From contig JAHBTG010000018.1 of the NCBI GenBank assembly GCA_019638695.1, forward strand, positions 1-41,709: a stretch of DNA of 41,709 bases. The letters are read 5' to 3'. A model generated the notes under the pieces. That model was not told the origin of the DNA and made no database searches. It saw only the letters and a program-made list of their open reading frames with translations. Numbering within the stretch: position 1 is the first letter of the stretch; each line of letters begins with the position of its first letter. This DNA comes from Bacteroidota bacterium (GTDB lineage Bacteria; Bacteroidota; Bacteroidia; J057; JAJTIE01). This document shows positions 26,703 through 34,350 of this stretch, in pieces. The translations under genes and the position numbers were made by a program.

Positions 26703-27119
26703 CCCTGGCAAACGGGGAAGCGCTGCCGCCTGCTGCACCACCGCCTCCAGGGCCAGGGCCATCCCGGCCCGGGTTTTATCCCATGACGGCAACCGGCGGC
26801 CCTGCCATACGATATGCAGGGCCAGGTAATATCCATCCGGCACGGCTATCTCCTGCAATGCGTGCTTATGCAGGCGATAAGCTTCCCTGAGCACACGCTT
26901 GGTGCGGTTGCGCTCATGCGCGCGCCGGAACAACCGTTTGCTTACCGAAAGCAGAATTTTGGGAGGACTGGCGGGGCGGGCGGGCAGCCAGGCGGCTCTT
27001 AGCCGGAAGCTGCTGCACTTATATACAGACTGGCCCTGGGTGAGCAGCCACTCGGTATGAGTGCGCAGACAGAGCTTTTCTGCTTTGGAAAAACGGAAAG
27101 AAAAGGGTGGTGTAGCCAC
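26667..27119 (-). CDS. rnpA: Ribonuclease P protein component
   Basis: RnpA binds the RNase P RNA to mature tRNA 5' ends. The protein (150 residues from the GTG at 27119) shows FSFRFSKAEKLCLRTHTEWLLTQGQSVYKCSSFRL and the basic RNR-type signature FRRAHERNRTKRVLREAYRLHKHAL. The open frame begins at a TTG (27143), but a TATATTCG box ends 4 nt before the GTG at 27119, the spacing seen at other genes here, and the GTG gives a protein starting MATPPFSFRFSK. It lies downstream of rpmH, the classical order. Confidence 0.9.
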   Translation of the reverse strand: MATPPFSFRFSKAEKLCLRTHTEWLLTQGQSVYKCSSFRLRAAWLPARPASPPKILLSVSKRLFRRAHERNRTKRVLREAYRLHKHALQEIAVPDGYYLALHIVWQGRRLPSWDKTRAGMALALEAVVQQAAALPRLPGLAQLPPAQQEP

Positions 27120-27123
27120 AAAA

Positions 27124-27131
27124 CGAATATA
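27124..27131 (-). promoter_or_regulatory. rnpA: Near-consensus -7 box (TATATTCG) before rnpA
   Basis: One mismatch from TAnnTTTG on the minus strand, then TTTT and the proposed GTG start. It would allow rnpA to be transcribed without rpmH. Confidence 0.35.
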
Positions 27132-27192
27132 GCGGCTAATCAATTAGCCTCAGCGCCTCATCTATACCTCCCAGGAAAGGTAACAGAGCTTC

Positions 27193-27351
27193 TTAGTGCT
27201 TGTGGCGGGACTCGGTGCTCACCGTGAGCTTGTAACGGCCTTTGGCACGGCGGGCAGCCAACACTTTACGGCCATTTTTGGTAGCCATGCGCTCACGAAA
27301 GCCATGCTTGTTGCGGCGCTTACGGTTGCTGGGTTGGTAGGTACGTTTCAT
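27193..27351 (-). CDS. rpmH: 50S ribosomal protein bL34
   Basis: The 52-residue, very basic protein starts [20 protein letters not shown] and continues [25 protein letters not shown], the hallmark bL34 sequence, with a short C-terminal extension ESRHKH. It is followed by rnpA on the same strand, as in most bacteria. The gene is led by a consensus promoter with a leader of about 40 nt. Confidence 0.98.
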   Translation of the reverse strand: MKRTYQPSNRKRRNKHGFRERMATKNGRKVLAARRAKGRYKLTVSTESRHKH

Positions 27352-27394
27352 GGCGCAGTGTAATCTTATATCGGGCTAACCCTTTCGGGGAGGG

Positions 27395-27423
27395 CAAAGA
27401 TAGGAAAAAAATAGAAATGTCAA
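27395..27423 (-). promoter_or_regulatory. rpmH: Promoter of rpmH
   Basis: The minus strand reads TTG (27423-27421), 18 bases and TATATTTG-type TATCTTTG (27402-27395). Both boxes are perfect at a spacing within the usual Bacteroidota range. Confidence 0.65.
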
Positions 27424-27438
27424 CTCCTGTTTCTCTTT

Positions 27439-28374
27439 TTACCGGCTTCCGCCTGCTTTGGCAGTCCCTGCAGGCTGTAGCCAGATGCTCAGCTGCATGC
27501 CGGTATTATTGGCAGCCATCCAGGGTTTGAGGATGGGGTTAAGGACTTTGGGCAAAAAGGTGTCGCAGACAAAGAACTCGTGGTGGGCAATCCGATACCC
27601 CAGCCGCAGCGCATTTTTCTCAAAAGACCGCACATCGAACTCATAGAGGTGGTAGGGCGTATGCATGGGGCTGAGGTGGCTGGTATAATCCGTGCCCGCC
27701 AGGCGAAACCAGGTGTCGAAAATGCGGGCTACCGTCCATTTGCTGGAGGGTACTTCTATATGCAGCAACCCTTCGGGTTTGAGGAGAGGCAACATACGCG
27801 CCAGCACGGCGCTGGGATCTACCAAATGCTCCAGCACCACCCCCAGGGTAATCAGGTCAAAACTGCCGGGGGCAAACTCCAGTTCCTCTGCGGTTCTGAG
27901 CAGCATACGCTCCGGAGCAATGTCCATTTTGTCAATAGCCCGCTGGCGAAAGGGTGCGCTGGGTTCTACACCCCAGGTATCAAAGCCAACACGCATCAGG
28001 CTGCGCATGACCTTGCCGATACCGGCGCCCACATCCAGGGCGGTCTTGCCGGCAGCAGGCCCCCGCAGGCGCTGATAGACTGCGATCTCGGTAGCAAACA
28101 GCTTAGGGTCTTCGGTGAAATAATAATCATGCCAATACTCCTCCGGGGGCACGCCATAGTGGTCATCCCAGTTATGGGGAATGGGCATGGGATTGGCAAA
28201 GATCAGCCCGCAGGTCTTGCACTTGCACACCGTGGTAGTAATACCGGTTTTGCGGCGCGGGCGTAGCCCCTGGCTGGTATTCAAGCGCTTGCCCAGCACC
28301 TTGAAGTCTGTGCCTTCACACATATTGCAGGCATCTGCATACACAAACTTATAGTTGAGCTCTTTGGCAGGCAT
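27439..28374 (-). CDS. Class I SAM methyltransferase with N-terminal zinc-ribbon-like motif
   Basis: The 311-residue protein starts with two CxxC pairs (ACNMCEG near residue 12 and CKCKTCGLIFANP near 45), a likely zinc ribbon. A methyltransferase domain follows: KTALDVGAGIGKVMRSLMRVGFDTWGVEPS, FDLITLGVVLEHLVDPSAVLARMLPLLKPEGLLHIEVPS. This matches the Bacteroidota methyltransferases often found in polysaccharide or secondary-metabolite loci; the substrate is unknown. The frame is open further upstream, but that would run into the esterase gene. The ATG at 28374 leaves 10 bases between the two genes. Confidence 0.82.
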   Translation of the reverse strand: MPAKELNYKFVYADACNMCEGTDFKVLGKRLNTSQGLRPRRKTGITTTVCKCKTCGLIFANPMPIPHNWDDHYGVPPEEYWHDYYFTEDPKLFATEIAVYQRLRGPAAGKTALDVGAGIGKVMRSLMRVGFDTWGVEPSAPFRQRAIDKMDIAPERMLLRTAEELEFAPGSFDLITLGVVLEHLVDPSAVLARMLPLLKPEGLLHIEVPSSKWTVARIFDTWFRLAGTDYTSHLSPMHTPYHLYEFDVRSFEKNALRLGYRIAHHEFFVCDTFLPKVLNPILKPWMAANNTGMQLSIWLQPAGTAKAGGSR

Positions 28375-28384
28375 GGCAGTAGGA

Positions 28385-29290
28385 CTAGCGGTTAGGAGTA
28401 GACTTGGAGGCCCAAATATCCAAAAAATCCAGTACGGCAGGGGTCTCGCTCCCCCAATAAGCATAATCATGGGCCTTGCCGGGAGCCAGGTGCAGCACCA
28501 GGCGGTCTTTGAGATGAGGATGCTGCGCCAGCAGGGCGTCATAGAAATACCGGCTTTGCTCGGCAGGGATAACCTTATCCAATGTCCCATGCCCCAGGTA
28601 CAGGGCCATAACCTGCCATTGGCGGACCAGGGTGCAGGGGTTATCCAGCGTCCAGCGGTCAGGGAACTGGTCGTGGGGGCCGTAGGTAGCTATGGTGATG
28701 CGGTCCCAGTGCAGGCGGGGCAGGTCATAATCTCCGCTCAGGCAAGCAGCGGCGCAGAAATAACCGGGCCTGTCCAGGCAAAGGAGGCTGGCTCCGTGTG
28801 CACCGGTGCTGAGCCCCAGCACCACATTTACCCCTCCACTGTCCAGTATCCCATACTGCTTGGCAAGGGTGCCGATGAGCGTATCCCACACCCAGGGGCG
28901 TGTGCGTTCCTGCCGGAAGTCTGCTCGGGTCTCGGGAAAATACCGGCTGGCATAGAGACTCCGGTGCATCTCGGGCAGGACAAGGCGGTATCCCCTGGCG
29001 AGCGCCTGTTGGCACATATCCGTCTTTTCGCACCAGTCTGTGCGGCTGTAGTTCCAGCCGGGCAATACCAGCAAGTCCGCTTTCACCGGCCCAACGGGCA
29101 CGCGTATGGTCACCGCAAGGCCATCTACCTGCAGCGTGGTATCCTGCACAATGGACGAGTAGCGGCCGGATTGAGACGCAGAGCTGGTTTCTGCACCAGA
29201 CCTGCCCGGTGCAGCATCTGCACAGGCCAGCAACGCACCGGCACCCCATAGTAGACAGAACGCTCTGGCAAGCAACGAAACAGCCGTCAT
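28385..29290 (-). CDS. Esterase/alpha-beta-hydrolase-like lipoprotein
   Basis: The 301-residue protein has a hydrophobic N-terminus and a lipobox-like LLAC (Cys23), so it is probably lipid-anchored. The body reads like an alpha/beta hydrolase: LLVLPGWNYSRTDW, the nucleophile elbow GLSTG with Ser161, and a late VLHLAPGKAHDYAYWG supplying the likely catalytic His. It resembles the putative esterase (D-like) family acting on ester-linked acyl groups of sugars or drugs. A TTG-N21-CATATTTG promoter ends 4 nt from the ATG. The methyltransferase gene follows after 10 bases. Confidence 0.75.
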   Translation of the reverse strand: MTAVSLLARAFCLLWGAGALLACADAAPGRSGAETSSASQSGRYSSIVQDTTLQVDGLAVTIRVPVGPVKADLLVLPGWNYSRTDWCEKTDMCQQALARGYRLVLPEMHRSLYASRYFPETRADFRQERTRPWVWDTLIGTLAKQYGILDSGGVNVVLGLSTGAHGASLLCLDRPGYFCAAACLSGDYDLPRLHWDRITIATYGPHDQFPDRWTLDNPCTLVRQWQVMALYLGHGTLDKVIPAEQSRYFYDALLAQHPHLKDRLVLHLAPGKAHDYAYWGSETPAVLDFLDIWASKSTPNR

Positions 29291-29294
29291 GTTA

Positions 29295-29327
29295 CAAATA
29301 TGCTCAATAGCTGCACGTCAGCTCAAA
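29295..29327 (-). promoter_or_regulatory. Promoter of the esterase-like gene, leaderless layout
   Basis: The minus strand reads TTTG (29327-29324), 21 bases, CATATTTG (29302-29295, one mismatch), TAAC and the ATG. The predicted start site coincides with the start codon. Confidence 0.5.
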
Positions 29328-29462
29328 GCCAATCCCAAATATCTGCCGAAGGCTAATGCATAACCGCCAGTTTACCCCTGGCTACCCCCAGGCAAAAACA
29401 CATAAGCAGTTATCCCAATACCTACGTATAAAAAATGGTAATGATATACAAGTTTACACCTA

Positions 29463-29492
29463 CAGCAGATGGGACGCTTAGGGCATCTGCTG
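29463..29492. repeat. Hairpin with perfect 9-bp arms
   Basis: CAGCAGATG (29463-29471) and CATCTGCTG (29484-29492) pair across a 12-base loop. It lies next to the AT-rich hairpin at 29501-29528 and may be part of the same composite element. Confidence 0.5.
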
Positions 29493-29500
29493 TCCCAGGT

Positions 29501-29540
29501 CTTACTTTTTTCTTGATAAAAAAGTAAGCAAAAAATCAAG
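29501..29540 (+). repeat. AT-rich hairpin with loop complementary to downstream bases
   Basis: Perfect 11-bp arms (29501-29511 and 29518-29528) enclose the loop CTTGAT (29512-29517). The reverse complement of that loop, ATCAAG, occurs at 29535-29540, so a pseudoknot is possible in RNA read from the plus strand. The central 22 bases recur inverted at 22835-22856. I recall similar hairpins, followed by an AAAAATCAAGGC-like sequence, as a dispersed repeat in Bacteroidota genomes, but cannot check it here. Confidence 0.6.
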
Positions 29541-29544
29541 GCTG

Positions 29545-29672
29545 AACAGCAAAAGGGGGAGTCGCCTGTGCTCCGGCGGCCCAAAACAAACTCGGAACAC
29601 ATCCGTGTTCCTCAAACAGTGTTTGGGGCTGTTCGCCTGCGCCCAGTCACCTCTTGTTCCCCTTTTGCTGTT
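29545..29672. repeat. 128-base imperfect palindrome
   Basis: Perfect 14-base ends, AACAGCAAAAGGGG (29545-29558) and its reverse complement (29659-29672), flank an interrupted stem. The apex is GGAACAC-ATCC-GTGTTCC (29594-29611). A further CCCAAA/TTTGGG pairing sits between. The whole can fold as one long cruciform or RNA arm. It sits 3' of the RND pump gene. Confidence 0.6.
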
Positions 29673-29862
29673 AGGCCGGTCTGGCAGGGGTGAATAGCTG
29701 CCATGAGAAAAGAGATTATCCGGTGTCAATGGGTATATCATCGCCTAAAAAATAGCCCCGGCGGCTTGGGACCACCAGGGCTTCACACTAACCTAAATCT
29801 AACTACTATGAATCTTTGCTGACCTTTATCCCTTTGCGCGCCAGCCGGCAGGGGATACCGGC

Positions 29863-32800
29863 TTACAGGACTTGCGTCTCGGCAACTACCTCTGCATGCT
29901 GCGTATAGGCATTGGGCTGGTGGTTCTCCTGCGGGTCACTGCCTTTGCGTTTCTTGCGCGTGAAGAAATTGCGCCAGCCGTCCAGGATCTTGTAGACCAC
30001 GGGCACCACCATAAGAGTGAGGAACATAGATGACGTGAGCCCCCCGATCAGCGCCCAGGCCAGTCCGCGCTTCCACTCGGCACCGGCCCCCCCGGCCAGT
30101 GCGATAGGCATCAGGCCGATCACCATGGCAAAAGTGGTCATGAAGATGGGACGGATCCGCTCCCTGCCGGCTTCTACCAGGGCGTCTATGACGTTGAGTC
30201 CGCGTTCCCGGGCACCATTGGCAAAGTCCACCAGCAGGATGGCATTCTTGGCAACCAGGCCTATAAGCATAATGAAGCCCAGCATAGTAAAAATACCCAT
30301 GCTTTCGCCTGCCAGCGCCAGCGCCATGAAGGCACCTATGGTAGCCAGCGGCACAGAGAACATTACCACAAATGGGGTAAAGTAGCTGTTATAGAGGGCC
30401 ACCATGATAAGGTACATGAACACGATGCCCGCCAGCATGGCCATGCCCATGCTTTCGCCCGACTCACCCAGGCTTTTGAGGTTACCGAAAGGAATGATCT
30501 GTACGCCTTCGGGTACCACTTTCTGCTCCTCCATTTTCTGGCGCACCACGGCATCCACTTCGCCTTCTGTTTTGCCACGCACCTGGCTTTGTACCACTAC
30601 GGAGGGGATACGGTCATACCGTTCCAGCTTGGCGGGACCTACACTGCGCTCGATACGGGCAAAGTCCTTGAGCTTGACCACACCACCGGTATTGGTCACA
30701 AACGCGAGGTTGGCCACGTTGTCTTCGTTCCGGCGGTCCTCCTGGTCCAGCATGACGCGGATGTCAAACTCGTCTTCTCCGGCACGGTATTTCACATCAT
30801 CATAGCCGGTGAGGGCGGTTTGCAGCACCGTGCCCACATCTGCAGTGGTAATGCCCAGTTCTGCCATCTTCTGCTTGTCCACGTCAATACTCAGCTCCGG
30901 CTTGCCTTTCTCAGAACTGGTGCGGGCATCGACAGCGCCATCCGTCTCTCGCAGGATCTTAACGATCTTGTCTGCCGTCTGGGCCACCTTTTCCCGGTCG
31001 GGCCCCGTCACAATATACTGCACAGGGTCATCATCCGCCGTACCAAAGATGCTGATCTGCCGCACACGCAGCTCCACCCCGGGATATTTGAGCAGGAGGC
31101 TATTCTTGAGCTTCTGGCTCAGTTGCAGGGTAGACAACCCGCCCCGGACTTCTATACCCTTCAGCATAATGGTCATATCCACGATATGGCTGGAACCTTG
31201 CAGGAAGTCCAGGCCATCTTCGGAGGCGCCTACCTTGGCAATCACCTTTTCCACGCGGGAATCATTCATCAGATCCCGTTCAATATCCTGGCTGACCAGG
31301 TTGGTCTGGGCCAGCGGTGTTCCCTGCGGCAATTCGACGAGTAGTGAGAACTGGCCGCGGTCCGCCTGCTTGATAAACTCATTGCCAATGTAATTGCCCG
31401 CAATCATGAACGAGAGGACAAACAGGCCGATGGCCGAGAGGGCTACCCAGCGCTTGCGGTGCAAACACAGGTGCAGGAAACGTCCATACCAGTTGGTCAG
31501 GCGCTGGAAATTGCGCTCAAACCACCGGCCAAAGCGGTCTGACAGGCTATTGCCATCCAGGTGCTGCAGCTTGCTCAGGCGGCTGGCCAGTACCGGCGTA
31601 ATGGTGAAAGAGACGAAGAGCGACATCATGGTGGAGAACACCACCACCAAGGCAAACTCCCGCATAATATTGCCAATCATCCCGCCCACCAGGGCCAGGG
31701 GGAGAAACACCACCACGTCCACCAGGGTGATGGACAGAGCCGTAGAGCCGATCTCGTTCCGGCCGTCCACGGCTGCCTGGCGGCGGTGCTTGCCCATTTC
31801 CATATGTCGATAGATGTTCTCCAGCACCACAATGGAGTCATCCACCAGGATGCCGACTACCAGCGACAGGGCCAGCAGGGTCATCAGGTTCAGACTAAAG
31901 TCTACGGCATACATCACCAGGAACACCGAGATGATGGATGCCGGGATGGATACCATGACAATAAGAGAGTTGCGCAGGCTGTGCAGGAACACAAACATCA
32001 CAAAAGCCACGAGCAGCACCGCAAACAGCAGGTCCACCATCACAGAATTAGCCGCTTCTATCGTAAACTCCGTGCTATCCTGCGCCACGTCAAACTTCAG
32101 CTGGATATTGGCATACTCCTTTTCCAGCGCCGCCATCTCCTGCTTCAGCAAAGCTGCCGTTTCCACTGCATTGGCATCGCTCTGCTTCTGGATCTGCATA
32201 CCGATGCTGTTGATACCGTTGATGCGGTTGATATTCATATAATCCTTCACCCCGTCTACAACTTCCGCCACATCGCGCACATAGACCACCCCGTTATACC
32301 CGGGAGGGGTAATGATGCGCAGGTCGCGCAGCTTGTTCAGGTCCGGGCTTTTACCGGCCACACGGACGACCAGTTCATTGTTGCTGTTCTTGACATTGCC
32401 CGTGGGAAAATCCAGGTTACCGGTCTGTATGGTCTGCACCACTTGCAACAGGCTGAGGCCATAGCTGCGCAGCTTATCCTCATCTACATTGATGCGGATC
32501 TCGCGCTCTTCACCCCCGATAAGGGCGATCTGGCCGGTGCCGGATACCTTGTTGAGGCGGGGTTGCACCTGGTTCTTGACAAACTGGTAGAAATCCTTGC
32601 TGTCCATAGTGGAGGTAACACCCAGGCGCAGGATAGGCAGCTCGTTGATGGCAAACTTGAGCACCAGGGGCTCGTCCGCCGTTTCGGGCAGGATATTCCG
32701 GATCTCATTCAGTTTGCGCTGCACGTCCTGTGTGGTCACATCTATATCCACGCTCTGGTCAAACTCCAGCATCACAAAGCTGAAGCTCTCTATGCTCTGG

Positions 32801-33045
32801 CTTTTGGCATACTTGAGGTTCGATATGCCGGAGACGGCATCTTCCACCCGCTTGGATACGTTGTTCTCTACCTCGCTGGGACTAGCCCCCGGGTATACCG
32901 TTACCACGGAGATAACGGGCGGCGCCATATCCGGCAACAATTCATACTTCAGATTATTATATCCGAAGCCACCCAGCAGGCCCAGCACGGTGAAGATCAC
33001 CACTACCAGGGTAGGTCGGTTTACTACGGTTTGGGTAAGCGACAT
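29863..33045 (-). CDS. RND-family efflux transporter, inner-membrane subunit (HAE-1 type)
   Basis: The 1060-residue protein is a proton-driven RND pump: a first transmembrane helix (RPTLVVVIFTVLGLLGGFGYNNLKYELLP), two large periplasmic loops, and two sets of membrane helices. The Asp pair of the proton relay lies in helix 4 (GILVDDSIVVLENIYRHME), which marks the hydrophobe/amphiphile group rather than heavy-metal pumps. GLVAKNAILLVDFANGARERG in the second half is the equivalent of the AcrB/MexB family signature. It is the second gene after its adaptor (66 bases). No outer-membrane channel gene is adjacent, so TolC-type partners must lie elsewhere. Confidence 0.95.
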   Translation of the reverse strand: MSLTQTVVNRPTLVVVIFTVLGLLGGFGYNNLKYELLPDMAPPVISVVTVYPGASPSEVENNVSKRVEDAVSGISNLKYAKSQSIESFSFVMLEFDQSVDIDVTTQDVQRKLNEIRNILPETADEPLVLKFAINELPILRLGVTSTMDSKDFYQFVKNQVQPRLNKVSGTGQIALIGGEEREIRINVDEDKLRSYGLSLLQVVQTIQTGNLDFPTGNVKNSNNELVVRVAGKSPDLNKLRDLRIITPPGYNGVVYVRDVAEVVDGVKDYMNINRINGINSIGMQIQKQSDANAVETAALLKQEMAALEKEYANIQLKFDVAQDSTEFTIEAANSVMVDLLFAVLLVAFVMFVFLHSLRNSLIVMVSIPASIISVFLVMYAVDFSLNLMTLLALSLVVGILVDDSIVVLENIYRHMEMGKHRRQAAVDGRNEIGSTALSITLVDVVVFLPLALVGGMIGNIMREFALVVVFSTMMSLFVSFTITPVLASRLSKLQHLDGNSLSDRFGRWFERNFQRLTNWYGRFLHLCLHRKRWVALSAIGLFVLSFMIAGNYIGNEFIKQADRGQFSLLVELPQGTPLAQTNLVSQDIERDLMNDSRVEKVIAKVGASEDGLDFLQGSSHIVDMTIMLKGIEVRGGLSTLQLSQKLKNSLLLKYPGVELRVRQISIFGTADDDPVQYIVTGPDREKVAQTADKIVKILRETDGAVDARTSSEKGKPELSIDVDKQKMAELGITTADVGTVLQTALTGYDDVKYRAGEDEFDIRVMLDQEDRRNEDNVANLAFVTNTGGVVKLKDFARIERSVGPAKLERYDRIPSVVVQSQVRGKTEGEVDAVVRQKMEEQKVVPEGVQIIPFGNLKSLGESGESMGMAMLAGIVFMYLIMVALYNSYFTPFVVMFSVPLATIGAFMALALAGESMGIFTMLGFIMLIGLVAKNAILLVDFANGARERGLNVIDALVEAGRERIRPIFMTTFAMVIGLMPIALAGGAGAEWKRGLAWALIGGLTSSMFLTLMVVPVVYKILDGWRNFFTRKKRKGSDPQENHQPNAYTQHAEVVAETQVL

Positions 33046-33111
33046 ATAAGTTGCTATTTATTAAATAAGGAAGAGGGGAGGTGGAATGCGTAGTGATAAC
33101 TGGCCTGAAGG

Positions 33112-34173
33112 TTATTTCTGCACGGTCACCGCCACACTATCTTTCAGGTTATACTGACCGGCCACTACCAGTTGGTCACCGGCAGCCAGCCCGGAGGTTA
33201 CCTCCAGGATATCGGCCTGCACCACACCCAGGGTAATCTTGCGGCGCACGGCCTTGTTACCCTCCACTACAAAGACCTCGGGATTTTTGATACTGCCAGC
33301 CAGGGCATTGCGCGGGATGAGGATGCGCTGTCCGGCGGCTTTCTGGGTAAAGTGTACACGGGCAAACATACCGGCCTTCATGGGCTGTCCGGAAGTGTTC
33401 TGGATAGTCACTTCTACAGGATAGTTGTGGGCGCGGTCGCCTTGCACACCTATATAAGTGATCACCCCTGCCAGGCGGGCATTCGGATAGATGTCTGTGC
33501 TTACCTCCACGCGGTCGCCGTTCTTCAGTTGAAACACATCGCGCTCCGTCACATTCACTTTCACCTTCAGAAGGCTGATGTCCGTCAGTTCCACCACGGG
33601 AGTGCCGGGATTGGCCAGCTCGCCATATTCAGCCAGTTTTTTGGTCACCACACCGTAGCTGGGGGAGAAGATGCGGGTATCCTTCAACTGGCGCTCTGCC
33701 ACGATATACTGGCTCTCTGCAGTTTCCAGGGCCAGGCGGGCATTATCTACCTGCTGACCGGTAGCCACGTTACTTTTGGCCAGGTTCTCAAAACGCTCCA
33801 TATCCCGTTTGGCCTTCTCATAATTGGCTTTGGCGGCCTGCAGGTTGGCCTTCTTGAGTTCATCATCCAGCTGGGCGATGGGAGTGCCGGGCGCCAGCAC
33901 ACTGCCTTCTTTGACGAACAAAGACACAATGCGGCCGTTGGTTTCGCTGGAAACCGTAATGACCCGGTTGGCTTCTACCGTGCCTAGCAGTTCCAGCTGG
34001 CCGGTGAGCTCGCCGGTCTTCACTTCATCTACCTTTACAGGGGTAGCAGACAGGGTTTCAACCTTTGCCTCGGCCTCACGGGCGGCCTTGTTGCCCTCCA
34101 TTACGGAAACAGAGCCCACCACCACTGCTGCTGTGATGCCCAAGCCGACGACTATGCGGATAACCTTTTTCAT
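33112..34173 (-). CDS. RND efflux periplasmic adaptor (membrane fusion protein)
   Basis: The 353-residue protein links the RND pump to an outer-membrane channel. It starts MKKVIRIVVGLGITAAVVVGSVSVMEG, an uncleaved anchor or signal sequence without a clear lipobox. A lipoyl half-motif follows (LLGTVEANRVITVSSETNGRIVSLFVKEGSVLAPGTPIAQLDD), then a short coiled-coil hairpin (ANYEKAKRDMERFENLAKSNVATGQQVDNARLALETAESQYIVAERQL), the second lipoyl half and a beta-barrel. The frame is open upstream to 34359, but that part covers the operator-like repeats and lacks coding character, so the ATG at 34173 is chosen. Confidence 0.93.
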   Translation of the reverse strand: MKKVIRIVVGLGITAAVVVGSVSVMEGNKAAREAEAKVETLSATPVKVDEVKTGELTGQLELLGTVEANRVITVSSETNGRIVSLFVKEGSVLAPGTPIAQLDDELKKANLQAAKANYEKAKRDMERFENLAKSNVATGQQVDNARLALETAESQYIVAERQLKDTRIFSPSYGVVTKKLAEYGELANPGTPVVELTDISLLKVKVNVTERDVFQLKNGDRVEVSTDIYPNARLAGVITYIGVQGDRAHNYPVEVTIQNTSGQPMKAGMFARVHFTQKAAGQRILIPRNALAGSIKNPEVFVVEGNKAVRRKITLGVVQADILEVTSGLAAGDQLVVAGQYNLKDSVAVTVQK

Positions 34174-34216
34174 ATAGGGTAGAAAATAAGACGGATTTAC
34201 CAGTGATAAATATTCA

Positions 34217-34244
34217 GGAAACTCTGAACACTCTGAAAGTTTCC
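34217..34244. promoter_or_regulatory. Inverted repeat with internal direct repeats, candidate operator
   Basis: GGAAACT (34217-34223) and AGTTTCC (34238-34244) are perfect arms. Between and into them runs ACTCTGAA twice (34221-34228 and 34230-34237), spaced 9 bases apart. The site is centred in the 177-base divergent region between the adaptor gene and the Cys/His-rich gene, where a shared regulator would bind. Confidence 0.45.
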
Positions 34245-34338
34245 GAAATAACGCAAGCGTTTTGGAATTGGTTGCAATCCCTTTGAAAAAAATCAATGAG
34301 CGGCCAAAAAGCCGCATGGACGGAATCTGGCTTTGCCT

Positions 34339-34346
34339 TATATTAG
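34339..34346 (+). promoter_or_regulatory. Near-consensus -7 box (TATATTAG) of the Cys/His-rich gene
   Basis: One mismatch from TAnnTTTG, followed by GGGT and the ATG at 34351, again with 4-nt spacing. This supports the 34351 start over an in-frame upstream one. Confidence 0.45.
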
Positions 34347-34350
34347 GGGT

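Larger units (their letters stand above)
29328..29862. other. 535-base non-coding stretch downstream of the RND pump gene
   Basis: It lies between the upstream region of the esterase gene and the 3' end of the RND gene and contains the hairpins at 29463-29492 and 29501-29540 and the palindrome at 29545-29672. The remaining ends, 29328-29462 and 29673-29862, show no gene or clear signal. Short open frames on the minus strand run through the palindrome and look accidental. Confidence 0.6.

Noticed and set aside
29502-29741. Short minus-strand frames through the palindromic region
   Set aside because: They run through both arms of the palindrome and the hairpin, so their sequence is dictated by structure. 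No start signals are visible.
29863-33045. Assignment of the RND pump as a heavy-metal (CusA/CzcA-like) exporter because of the Cys/His-rich neighbour
   Set aside because: The helix-4 region has the VDDS Asp pair of the drug-type group, and the overall motifs fit HAE-1. The metal link rests only on the neighbouring gene.
31561-33093. A 510-codon open frame on the plus strand opposite the RND pump gene
   Set aside because: It is very rich in His and Gln and is the mirror of the pump's codons. There is no start signal or domain.
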